A DNA stretch of 64,000 nucleotides from positions 44,217-108,216 of the forward strand of contig JAIFAC010000413.1 of the NCBI GenBank assembly GCA_026545765.1. Direction: 5' to 3'. Below, piece after piece: positions 1-10,536 of this stretch. Both the position numbers and the translations under genes were made by a program. Position 1 is the stretch's first letter. Every line of letters begins with the position of its first letter. Below the pieces are notes generated by a model. It was not told where the DNA came from. It saw only the letters and a program-made list of their open reading frames with translations, and did not search any database. The DNA comes from Plantago major (lineage: Eukaryota > Streptophyta > Magnoliopsida > Lamiales > Plantaginaceae).

Positions 1-736
1 GCAGTCTAAGTGTTGATATTTATAGATGAATTTGAGTGCCATTTGAATATTATCCGTTAGGCTTAAATCAAATTCAAACAATTGATATCTGAGTATAGTA
101 CAATAGTACGTTTGTCTTCTTCTTCAGAAGCTACCGTTTTTGTTCAGACATCTCTGTCCGCGCATTTAATGCATTGTACTATACTTTGTCCTGTAGTGCC
201 AACGGAACTATGCATTGTATCAGAGAACTTATACTATCAGATTTCTCTGAAGCTTTGCATGTCCTTTTCTGAAATTATCACAACTTCAGATACCATTTGT
301 TGAAATAACTTGTTATAATATATTTCTTTTCAGAAACATAGTTTATGTTCAAGGTATCTGAGTGTAGATATCTGTGAGCACTTTCCTCGTTTCAGAAACC
401 TCTTATTCTCAAATATCTTTTGCAACACTTGTGTTTCGAAGCACTTGTTTCTTCAAGATATCCGACATAGGTATATGAAAACCCTTGTCTTCAAAGAATC
501 TTGTGCGCCTTCAAATCTTCAAATCCTGAACATTTCGCCGGATGCCTTCTTCGTCTTCTTTAGAAAATAAAAATTACATTCAGGGACCTAACATCCTATA
601 CAAGATTTGCTATACTATCATACTTAGTGAGTTTCCTCTTTTACAGTGTTCAAGTGAACCAAGAGTACTAATCACCTTTCTGAGCTAAGATAAGTCACTA
701 AGTTGCTGATCAAAATCTAAACAAATATTCCTAACA
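1..736 (-). mobile_element. SIRE-A: Sirevirus-type LTR, partial at window edge
   Basis: This is the start (U3 side) of a Ty1/copia Sirevirus-type LTR read on the minus strand. The right end reads TATTCCTAACA, the reverse complement of the TGTTAGGAATA start seen in the other LTRs here, and a TATA box (TATTTATA, 17-24) lies near the left edge. What follows at 737 is ORF3 of SIRE-B and not a polypurine tract. So this is the outer end of a 5' LTR (or a solo LTR), and the body of the element would lie left of the window. The predicted duplicated target is AATAG (737-741), but its partner is outside. The sequence is closest to the LTRs of SIRE-B, -D and -E. Confidence 0.85.
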
Positions 737-1477
737 AATAGTGTCTATAAAATCAAAAGTTCAAGGAAAGGACATCCTTATGAACTTAACAACTTTCTGT
801 GAGTTGTTTGAACTTCAAAATCTTGGAAATGATTTTAAAATAAACACCAAGGATGATGATCTCCTTGAAGGTGTGAAGTAACTTTACAGCGATGTGTGTG
901 ATCTTGAAAAATCAGATACACCCATCGACTTCAAACTTGTCGACATCGTAACCGTACATCCGTTGGTTCATCGATTTGTTGGCATGCATTCTTCACAGAT
1001 GCTCTGATGGTCAACAAGGAGGTGCTGACCAAATAAGCCAAGAACGCTGGATGATGATGTTCTTGTTGAATCAACAGAACAAAAGGCTGGAAAACCCTTT
1101 CAATTGGGGGACGTATGCCTGTATGAAATTTGTCAAGAAGATTCAAGGCTTTGAGCCTAAAATCGTTAAGGACCTTGCTGAGCCAAAAGCCACAGTAAGC
1201 TATGGACTCAAGATATGTTTCTTGCTGGAAAAGCTTGACATCGAGCTCAGAGCGAAGGCTGACATAGGCAATAGTAACCTACTCTACAAATATGCGTATA
1301 CAAACTTGATGAAAAAGGTTACTGCATCTTAGAAAGGTTCCAAGAAAGGAAAGATTGATGAGGTATCTGAGGGTTCCGTATGACCAAAAGCCCGTAACTT
1401 CACGAAAAGAAGTCTGCTGGCAAATCAGAAGGCATACCCATTGTGGATGTCGACTCTCAGATATCTGCCGCCACTAC

Positions 1478-1683
1478 TGATGAACTAATCAATGAAGATG
1501 AACTCATCAATGCTACTAAGTTCACAGCAAATTAACTCATCAATGCAGCTAAGTTCACAGCAGATGAACTCATCAATGCTGCAAAAGATACAACTTCTGA
1601 TGAACTCATCAATGCTACCAAGGAAATCCCTGCTGATGAACTCATCAATGCTACCAAGGAAAGCCTTGTTGATGAACTCATTA
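1478..1683 (+). repeat. DELIN-type coding tandem repeat in ORF3 (SIRE-B)
   Basis: About six copies of an imperfect repeat whose core encodes DELIN(A), most often followed by A(T/A)K. Spacing is mostly close to 12 codons, and the core reads GATGAACTCATCAATGCT. SIRE-D has fewer and more spread copies (22175-22320), and I see none in SIRE-C. It looks like a repeat that grows and shrinks in frame within the ORF3 product. Confidence 0.8.
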
Positions 1684-2423
1684 GTAAAAATGAGAGTAGT
1701 GGCAGGTATCAAGCCCCATCTGCAGACACCGCAAGGATTATGGATCAATTAGTTCCTAATGCTGATGAGAGCTCTGATGATGAATTGGTCATCTCTCAAG
1801 TCCTACATAAATCAAAAAGGGCTAAGGTTGCTGAAAAAGCAACAAGTTCACAGGATGCTGAAAGAATAGAGGTATCTGAAGAAGGACCTACACCACAGGT
1901 TGCTGAGAAAGCACCCATTACTAAGGTTGCTGGAGAAGTAATTAGTACAAAGGTTGCTGAGATAGCACCTAAGTCCAAGGAATCTGGACAAGACACACTC
2001 AAGCTGGTAGAAGAAGCTTTGAGAAGTGGTGATATACTGATGGAGGATTCTGACATTGCTTCCACACTATACAAACTGTCACAAAAGGATCAGGATGAGC
2101 CGCACTTTAATTCACCTTCTAGATCCAATTCACATGATTCACCAGATGGTAATGAAGCCATGGTGAATGAATTGCAGTTTGACATACCAGCACTTCTGAT
2201 TGCTGGAGAAAATTCTGCAAATGAGCAGGTTCCCCAACTCAATGAGAGGGATCAAACTGAGGCATCTGCTCAGAATAATCAACCAGGGGATCCAACTGAG
2301 TTGCATATTCAGGATAGGTCCAAAGTACCTCAAACTTCCAACAAAGAAGTGTTCCAAGAATAACAAGACCAACGCATGGAAACTTCACAAGTTCCAGAGA
2401 CCAGTTAGCTTAACAAAGCTCAG

Positions 2424-3314
2424 GTAGCTGAATGGTTTAACTCTTTACTTGTGATAACTTATGCTTAGATCTTGTTACTTATTAAAAATTCTTTGTTACA
2501 GGCTGAATTAGAAACACAAGAACAAGAGGAAGTTGGAAAGCTTGCCTCAGAGACTGAGAAGGAGGCCACCACAACCTCACCTCTTAAGGAATCTGAGCCT
2601 GTGCTACAGGTGATGGAGAGTTCTATAAGATATTAATTTTCAGATATATATTAATACACTTAACTAATTAAGTGGATGTTTCTAATAGTCTCCAACTGAG
2701 AAAGAAGAAGTTAAGGCAAAAATGCCAGAAAAGGACACTAATACCGTCAAGATTTCTGAAGAAAATGTCATTAAGACTTCTAGTATGAAGGTATATAAAA
2801 ATCAGTGATAAACATTCTTCATTATGGGTTAATATGAATTCTTCTCTAATTACTCAATACTTTCTACTTACAGGCTCATACGGAAGTAGAAGTGCAAGGG
2901 GAAAGAGTTGCTACATCCCCTGCACCCATGGAAATTGATGAAGCCCCCAAGGAAATATCACCTAAAAGAACACCAGAAACTGAGAAAGTTTCTGAGAAAA
3001 ATGATTTTGAGCCTCCTATTGAGGAAGTAAGTGAAAAACTTAGAAATCATTGAAGCTTTAATGCATAAACTCTTTCTTGACAATTTCCTAAGTATTGTTA
3101 TAATTTTAATTCTCAAGTTCAAGCAGAAAGAAAGGTTGATGAGGACCAGACTCCCAAGTCTCCACCTCATAACAAGATATCTGAGGCACCCCCTACCTCA
3201 GTAGTACAAGTCTTTGAGCCTGATGTACTTATTCAGGTAACTTAGAAACCTAACTACACTAGTACTCAGATATCTACACAAGTTTTGAATCTAACTCAAA
3301 ACTCTTTCTTTCAG
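2424..3314 (+). other. Array of five intron-like gaps in ORF3 (SIRE-B)
   Basis: Five segments look like short plant introns: about 2424-2501, 2610-2688, 2791-2873, 3027-3126 and 3237-3314. Each begins GT (often GTAAGT-like or GTA), is AT-rich with a T-rich 3' part, and ends in AG, mostly as ACAG or TCAG followed by GCT. They separate short coding blocks rich in Glu, Lys and Pro. The exact 3' end of the fourth is uncertain. The same pattern recurs at the same places in SIRE-C (36986-37857), and four of the five recur in SIRE-D. This is inferred from sequence alone, with no transcript evidence. Confidence 0.75.
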
Positions 3315-5148
3315 GCTCAAACAAGTGTTCCAAAGGTCTTTGCATTCTCAATAGAAGACCTGCTTCCATTCTTCAAAGACCAAACTCTCAAGTGTTTCAG
3401 AAAGTGGCAAAAGCTCAGAAGCTCAGATCTAACTGAATTAACAAAGGTGACTGATCACCAATTGAGAAGAGTCAAAGCCTTTGACTTGGAGAACTATGTC
3501 CATGCTATGTTCCCAACAGAGCAGTACTGTTTTGCTACTCTGATGCAAAAGGACTTTGTCAAAGAAGCTGCACACAAGCTCATAGAAGCTTTTGAGAAAG
3601 ATGATGATCAGACCAGAACGGAGATGGCATTCAAGGCAAACTTGCCCAAGTCTCTACAAATCATACCCTCTGAGCAAGAGGAAGTAAATGGGCAATTGGT
3701 CACACTTCCTGAAGTGATCAATCTGGTTTCTGAAGATGAGGAGGAAACATATGAGAATAATTTTGAAGAACCTCCTTCTAATCATCACAATGATGATGAT
3801 GACAAAAAGGATGATGATGATGCCCCTGCACCAGGGACAGGAGGGATTGCACAAGGTAATAATACCTCAGTTGCTGAAAAGCCCATTGAGAGGACTTCAC
3901 AAAATTCCCCTCCTCTATCTCCTCAGAAGTCTACACATCCATCTCCCCAACAAAAAGATACTACTGAACAAGTAGTTGAGCACTCTGAGGATAACACTCA
4001 GAAAATATTGAATGCACAAACCAGAGTTGCTCAACTCAAACAACTGTTGGAGGAAGAACAACAACTAAATCTTTAACTGGAAGAAAAGATAGCTGAATCC
4101 AAAGCAAAGCTCCAAAAGATTGATGATCAAACAATCAAGGAAATGGAAGCTTATGCTGAAATGAAAGAACTCCAGCTTGCTGTTCAGGCAATTACTGAGG
4201 AATTAGATACTGAGCATGTATCTGAAGACAAGCATGATGCTAAGGCCGCATCAACAAAAGATGTACCATCCTCCTCACTGAAATGAAAGAAGCCCATCCC
4301 TGAGATGGTCGCTGGGCTAGAGAATATTGATGAAAATGCCCAAGAGGATGAAGATCACTGTGATGAAGACTCAGATGATAAAGAAGATGTAACTTTGCGT
4401 AACATGCAAATGTTCACTTGGGAGTTTCTCACTTAAAGAGAAAACTGATAGCTCCTCAAAGCTTCAGTAAGACACCAAATCTCAACTCCCATGATTACAT
4501 GGCCAGATACCAGGTTCTGGTAACTCTAAGAAAGGAGTTGTCTCACCAAAATGAAGAAGTAATTGCATCAGTCCCTGTTGAAATGAAGAAGTTCACTGAG
4601 TTAATCACTCAGAGAACAACAAGCTTGGTCATTGCTCACAGAGACCTAAGCATGGTGAAGGATGATGACAATAATCTTGCTGAAAAATCCCTCAATGAGG
4701 CTTGCTATGCTGCTGGAAAAGAAGATTCTACTCAAGGTCCACTAGCAGACTCACTGATAAGGACAATGGTCTTATCAGACAAAATACGGAGCTCAAGGCT
4801 AATCTGAAAAAGTTGGTTGCTGCTTACAATTATCTACAAGGAAACTTTGAGTCTCTCTCAGAATCCTTTGTGATACTTAGTCAGTCAACAATGACTAAGG
4901 GGGAAAAGTATCCAAGACAAGGGGAAGGTTCTGGTGCTCAGAAAGGAAGAGGAAACAAGAAGAAATATTCCCAACCACCACTCAGAATCAATGAGCCCTC
5001 CTCAAGTCAAGCTGCTTTACAAATAGTAGCTACTTCCCAGCAACCTCCTGAACAAACAATAACAACAAGGGCCAGGGCACAGAGACCTGTAAAGGGAACC
5101 AAGGCTCCAAGGAGAAGACAAGTAAGAAGGATTAAAGAGTCTTCTTCT

Positions 5149-5179
5149 GAAGAAGAAGAAGAAGAAGAAGAAGAAGAAG

Positions 5180-5211
<32 letters not shown>

Positions 5212-5532
5212 GAAGAAGGAGAAGAAGAAGAAGAAGAAGAAGAAGAAGAAGGAGAAGAAGAAGGAGAAGAAGAAGCAGAAGAAGGAGGAGGAGAAGAAGA
5301 AGAAGGAGAAGAAGAAGCAGAAGAAGGAGAAGAAGAAGGAGAAGAAGGAGAAGAAGGAGAAGAAGAAGGAGAAGCAGAAGGAGAAGCAGGAGGAGAAGAA
5401 GGAGGAGAAGAAGGAGAAGAAGCAGAAGGAGGAGAAGGAGAAGGACGAGAAGGAGAAGGAGAAGAAGGAGAAGCAGAAGAAGAAGAAGAAGAAGAAGAAG
5501 AAGAAGAAGAAGAAGAAGAAGAAGAAGAAGAA
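5149..5532 (+). repeat. (GAA)n-rich expansion encoding poly-Glu in ORF3
   Basis: About 380 bases of near-uninterrupted GAA with GGA and GCA variants, giving a run of Glu with Gly and Ala in the ORF3 frame. At the matching place SIRE-D has only a few Glu codons and SIRE-C a short acidic run, so the tract expanded in SIRE-B or its recent lineage. The minus-strand poly-Ser and poly-Phe frames here are by-products of the repeat. Confidence 0.9.
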
Positions 5533-5854
5533 CGCCAAATCAAATCCCAGGGCAATGAAGAAGGATGCAAAATTCCCACAAGAATTGATCTTGATCATGA
5601 TGATGATGATGAAGAGACTGATGAAGATGAAGCTCCTCTTCACAAAAAAAAGGAAAAGGGTTGATAGCCTATCTGAGCCCATAGCTGCAAAGCCTTTGGC
5701 AGCTAAAACACCCTCTGGAAATACCAAGTCAATCCAGGGTGGTTCTTCAAGCGATCCCCCAAGGGAGAATTCAAGATAAAGGAGGAACAGGCTGAGAGCT
5801 GAACAAAGAAAACTTCAACTTCCACTCTGGCCAGAAGATGCCAGAATTGAGTAT

Positions 5855-6448
5855 GTGAAGACTGATGAGCATCCCTCCTATAGGTGCATTCAACAGAAAA
5901 ATGGTCATTGGATTCTGGAACTAAAATACCTACTCGTAAATGAAAAATTCTCAGTTCCTATATGTGAACAACTTATGGCATGGAGAAAAGACAAGCCAAT
6001 ACTGATAAATCCAGAGCATGTCAAAGCATGGCTGGATTTTGAAGTCTCCAAAAGAACTGAAGCCATGGAAAAGGACCTCTCCTTTGAATGTCCTTATGGG
6101 AAACTAAATGATGTGCACAGAATTTCCAAGATGACTAGAACAGGCACAAGGCCAAGACGTGCTATGGAACCCTTTGAGTCATTTTACATGACTGAAGATC
6201 AATACAAGGGTGACATCAAATATCTGAGGATCATATATGAATACTTCAAGCTATCAGATATCAGAATTGAGCATGCCTGGAAATGGGGAAAGTATTTATG
6301 GGTCAAACACTTTGCCAAGAAGAATCCCACCAAATCATATAAAGAAGTCTGTGGTTATGCCAGAGAAACTGAGATGTTAGTCAGAACTTTGCTCTATGAC
6401 TACTCAGATGATATCAAAAGGTTTGGGGATAGGGAATTTGCTAATTGA
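5855..6448 (+). other. Conserved C-terminal domain of ORF3 (SIRE-B copy)
   Basis: An open stretch of about 197 codons ending at the ORF3 stop. Landmarks are YRCI(Q/L)..G.WI.EL..LLVN.KF near the start, a Trp-rich middle, DLSF.CPY, a FESFYMT motif, and W.WGKY(L/F).VKHF near the end. The same landmarks occur in SIRE-C (about 39890-40549) and, more degraded, in SIRE-D (about 17991-18560, minus strand). Conservation over three copies suggests this was a functional domain. I do not recognise the family. Confidence 0.7.
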
Positions 6449-6827
6449 TCCATAGAATTGCTGATTGAAGATTGGAAGAATTTGAAGACTTGAAGACTAG
6501 TTTATTAGGATGTCAACTTGGAGCTTGGTTACTCCTGTTGTCCTAATTTACTATGTAATTTTATATCTTGCTGACTGTACTGAAATGTATTTTATTTATT
6601 AAGTTATCTATGAACTTTCCATGTAACATATCTGATGAACCTACTCTCAGATATCAATCTATAAAAAGATAACTTGTCAGGAAAGATCACACCTTGTGAT
6701 TTGGTTGATGTTTACTTTCTGCACTTAATTAGATGAATTGAAAAGATCATAAAAAATGATTTAAGTGTTGGATTGTTCCCTCTTCCAAGTTGTAATAGGT
6801 TTTAAAGATAGTTATCGTTGACTGATC

Positions 6828-6842
6828 AAAAAGGGGGAAATT
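6828..6842 (+). promoter_or_regulatory. Polypurine tract of SIRE-B
   Basis: AAAAAGGGGGAAATT lies directly before the TGTTAGG start of the 3' LTR. It is the plus-strand primer site and matches the tracts of SIRE-C and SIRE-D. Confidence 0.9.
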
Positions 6843-8416
6843 TGTTAGGAATATCTGTTTAGATTTTGATATGCAACCTAATGACTTATCTTAGCTTATA
6901 AAGGAGGTTAGTACTCTTGGTTCACTTGAACACTGTAAAAGAGGAAATTCACTAAGTATTTTGGTCTAGCAAATCTGGTATAGGATGTAAGGTCTCTGAA
7001 TGTAATTTTTATATCTTTGAAGAAGACCAAGAAGAAGGCATCCAGCAGGAGAGTTCAACAAATTTGAAGACTTGAAGACAGCACAAGATTGCTAAAGACG
7101 AAGGAAATTGGTCTCATCAGATACCTATGTCCAGATATCTTAATGAAACAAGTGTTTTTCAATAAACAAATTTTGTGAAAGATATCTGAGAACACAATGT
7201 TTCTGAACGAGGAAAAGTGTCCACAGAAACCTACACTTAGATACCTTGGGTAAAACTATGTTTCGGGGAAACAATGTTTCAACAGGTATCTGGAGATGTG
7301 AAGGTCTCTAGAAAGGGACATGCAATGCTTTAGAAAGCGTGCATAGTTCCGTTGGTACTGCAAGACAAAAATAGTACAATGCAATAAATACGCAGGCAGA
7401 GACATCTGAACAAAACAGGAAATCTCTGAAAAGAGACATCGTCTTCTGCAGTACTATTTACAGATATCAATAGTTTGAATTTGAATTGAGCCTAACGGAT
7501 ACTATTCAAACGGCTTCAAATTCAACTATAAATATCACCACTTAGAGTGCTTGAAATACACACACACACAGAATACACAAAACAAACTTATTCATTCAAG
7601 CATAAAGCCTTCAACCTACTTACTCTTTAGCTTACAGTTGCGACTAAGCTCTTGAATTCTAAGTAGCACGAAAGTTCTAAGTGTCCTGATCCTTAACAAG
7701 CATAGCTATCTGTGAAGGAGTTGAATCAAAAGATGAAGTATCTGAGTTTCATTCTCCACAACATTTAACATAGACTTGGGTCAGTAAAGAACATATCACC
7801 ACACATTGTGAAGTGTATTAAGTGATTCTTGTTCTATGTAGTATTCCTAAGACTACTCACCTGACAAACCAGCATAAACAACACCTTAAACGGCGTGGAG
7901 TACATGAAGTACTTAGTTTGGGAAACTAAGGAATAACTCCAAGGTTATTGAGCACAAGAAGTACTTAGTTTGGGAAACTAAGGAATAGCTCAACGGGTTT
8001 CTGAGTATAAGAAGTACTTGGCTGTGAAAGCCGGGGAATAACTCAGGGGGGACACTTAGTTGGGAACCTAGTGTATTTAGGAATCAAGAGAAGATATTTG
8101 TAAGTTGAACTCAATTGTTTGTCTTAGTGGATTCTAGGTCTAAGAATGGCCGAAGTGGATTAGTTGAAGGATTACGCCAACTTTAGATAACTCTTTATAA
8201 GACTTGTTATTTACTTTCAAAGAATTTACTTATCGCTCTCTTTATCCGCTAAGTATTTAAACACATTATATTTTTTGAAAGCACGCACTTATCATGTAAA
8301 AGTCTTCCGTTCTCTGAAATTAAGTATCAGATATCTAAGAATTTGTGTTTATCGACAAAACTTATAAAAGACTATTCCCCCTCTAGTCTTTTCCTTTGCC
8401 GTTATCTGGACCAACA
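6843..8416 (+). repeat. 3' LTR of SIRE-B
   Basis: A 1,574-bp LTR bounded by TGTTAGGAATA and GGACCAACA. It has a TATA box (TATAAATA, 7527-7534) followed by a short CA-dinucleotide run. It also shows the tandem 'GAAGTACTT...GGGAA' blocks (about 7890-8050) seen in all Sirevirus-type LTRs here, and a T- and C-rich end. It is complete by length against SIRE-E (1,597 bp). Confidence 0.9.
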
Positions 8417-8765
8417 GTTTTTATCATTGTTGAAGAATTGATATCGAATTCCTGGTAATATTTGATAATTCTCCATCGTTTAAACATTGTGTTTTTTGTT
8501 TGATAAATAGGTTGTCATCAATGATTTTATGTTAAACTTAGACTATTATATACTAAACATAGGCAATTTTATTTAAAATGTCAATATGTTTGGACGGACA
8601 CATGAAAGCCATTATAAGATGTATAATGTAAGGGGAAAAAAATGTCGGTCGACCCAGATCGGTCGGGTCAACCGGCAAAAAAGGTAGATCATATAGTTTT
8701 TTCTATAAATCGCTTATGTTTGTCAATTGTTGCTCAAGTATTAGATTGGAAAGTTTTCATTTACC
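8417..8765. other. Unassigned AT-rich stretch
   Basis: No coding potential or family match was recognised. It lies between the end of the SIRE-B LTR and the start of GYP1 similarity. It contains one GC-rich imperfect hairpin (8646-8655 pairing with 8665-8674). It could be host intergenic DNA or a decayed non-coding part of GYP1. Confidence 0.5.
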
Positions 8766-10536
8766 TGGATCCTTACTGGAACTGAGCTCATGGCCTCCTC
8801 TGTGATGGCTAAGTATAGGTACAAGGATCTTCTTCAATGGGTTTTGATAATAATGGCGTGACAACAAATATTTCTTCAGGTTCTCGAAGGGCTTCACATT
8901 TCTTAATCCATTCAAACATATCCCTCTACTTAGACCTTAATAAAGGGCAAATTCTTCTCGATCTTGAGATGAATCGACTCAAGGACATGACCCTTCCGAG
9001 CAGCTGATGGACTTCATTGAGTGTCCTAGATTGAGGCAAGTCAAGCATCACCTTGATTTTTTCTGGGTTAGCACTTATTTTTCTCTCAGTCACTATATAA
9101 CCGAGGAACTTACCGCCCTTCACTCCAAATGTGCATTTTTGTGGGTTTAGCTAAGGATGGAAAAGCACTTGTTGAGGTGATCAATGTGTTGTTCTTCAGT
9201 CTTGCTCTTGACAGCACGTCATTGACATAAACCTCCATGGTTTTGCCTATCTCTTCTTTAAACATCTTGTTTACTAGTTGTTGGTAAGTAGCTCCCACAT
9301 TCTTTAACCCAAAAGGCATGACTTTGAAGCAAGATACCTCCTACCGTGATGAGAGCCATTTTCTTCACGCCTCTCGAGCCATTCTTATCTCGATAGAATC
9401 CTTGAACGCTGACATGAAGCTAAGGAGTGCACACCCACTGTTGAGTCCATTAGTTGATCGATCCTGGCAAAGGATACAAATCTTTAGGGCAAAATTATTT
9501 AGCCTTGTGAAGTCGTTGCAAATCCTCCACTTTCATGGGGATTTGTCGACTAGGACCATATTGCATACCCAATCGGGGTATCTTAAATCTTCAATATGCC
9601 CAACCTTCATTAGTCTCTCCACTTCCTCGGCTATGATGTCATCTTCTACTAGTTGAAAGTCTTTCCTCTTTTGTCTGATGTACTTGACCGTTGGATCCAT
9701 GTTCACTTATGAACCGCGATCGTGGGGTCAATTCCTATTAGATCATCAGTGCTCAATGCGAACACATCAACATTGGCCTTGAGGCAGGCTATCAACTTCA
9801 TCTTTACTTCTGTGTTCATCATAGCTCCTATCCTTGTCTTTTTATTTGCATCTCCTTCTATAAGTTGGACTTCTCACAAAGTCTCATGCGCCTCCATTTT
9901 GCTTCCTTTCAAAAATTTCTCCTTCTGATTTTCCATCCTAACATTACTACCCACTGGCTTAGGACTGAGTCATGGGACAAGACTTTGTTGGTTATTGATG
10001 GCTAAGATTGGAGTTGTGGCTCTTCTGGTAGATAGGATGTACCAGTCCCACGCTTCTCTCACATTTCCTACATCCTTTCCTACTGCATTAGGAGTAGGAA
10101 ACATAACCCGGATGTGGTACCAATCTGAAAAGGTTCAGCCCTGGGTGCCCGAAGATCACGTTGTAATCAAAGGGTCCACCCACCAGTATGAACATGACTC
10201 GATTGGTCACTTTTGTTGGTGACCTTCCCATTGACAAATGGAGCTAAATGCTTCCTCTTGGGCGCAATTCGGTGCTCCAAATCCTAGAAAGGAACTTGCT
10301 ACTCTTCCCAATTCAATGCGTCCGATATCCATTCTAGCTAATGTCCTGGCCAAGATGATTTTGAAATGAACTTCTTATATCCACAAGGACCTTAGTTACC
10401 TTGTAAGTAGCGATATCCAAGGAAATGACTAGAGTTACATCCAGATCCTCTAGGTCCTCTTCTCCGGAACATGGCGCAGGTATCTCACTTTCGTCGAAAG
10501 TAATTGCACTATTGCCTCTTAAGATAGGTGGTGCAT
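8766..10536 (-). mobile_element. GYP1: Ty3/gypsy pol remnant (left half)
   Basis: Minus-strand Ty3/gypsy pol. Reading right to left it holds a retropepsin region (about 10536-10330, motif LVISLDIATYKVTKVLVD), the end of the protease region (ILG-P motif near 10150), and reverse transcriptase (about 9700-8926). The RT has the MPFGLKN-GATYQ-LVNKMF block and a VYVNDVL motif at the place of the catalytic YxDD. The start of the RT-RNase H connection follows (FLGYIVTERKI). It is broken, with many breaks, and old. SIRE-C is inserted at its right edge, and the upstream continuation is at 42411-42643. The lineage is probably Tat/Ogre-like or a related non-chromodomain gypsy clade. Confidence 0.85.

Larger units (their letters stand above)
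737..6448 (+). pseudogene. ORF3 region of SIRE-B (third, env-position reading frame)
   Basis: This is the region between pol and the 3' LTR, where Sireviruses place an env-like frame. The visible parts, in order, are as follows. The second half of a domain resembling the 'putative plant transposon protein' family lies at about 740-1330 (compare the start of ORF3 in SIRE-C and SIRE-D). A repeat array around the core DELIN follows at 1478-1683. Next comes an Ala/Lys/Glu-rich stretch (1740-2363), a series of intron-like gaps (2424-3314), a conserved block with an acidic tail (3312-4076), coiled coil (to about 4900), a very acidic (GAA)n tract, and a conserved C-terminal domain (5855-6448). No signal peptide or membrane helix was seen, so a true envelope function is doubtful. 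It is broken, with several breaks. The function is unknown. Confidence 0.7.
737..8416 (+). mobile_element. SIRE-B: Ty1/copia Sirevirus-type element, 3' part only
   Basis: This is the 3' part of a Sirevirus-type LTR retrotransposon: the ORF3 region (737-6448), a polypurine tract (6828-6842) and a 1,574-bp 3' LTR (6843-8416). The 5' LTR, gag and pol are not in the window, because SIRE-A inserted into ORF3 and the rest must lie beyond it to the left. The ORF3 region matches those of SIRE-C and SIRE-D in domain order and intron-like gaps. The element is broken, with several breaks in the visible coding part. Age cannot be estimated because only one LTR is present. Confidence 0.88.

Noticed and set aside
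1-736. Treating the left-edge LTR as the 5' LTR of SIRE-B
   Set aside because: It is on the opposite strand and joins ORF3 directly, so it belongs to another element.
5007-5727. Long minus-strand reading frames made mostly of Ser or Phe
   Set aside because: They are the complement of the (GAA)n tract and have no features of a protein outside the repeat.
9318-10222. Plus-strand open frames in this stretch as host genes
   Set aside because: They mirror Ty3/gypsy protease and RT on the minus strand, where the conserved motifs are.
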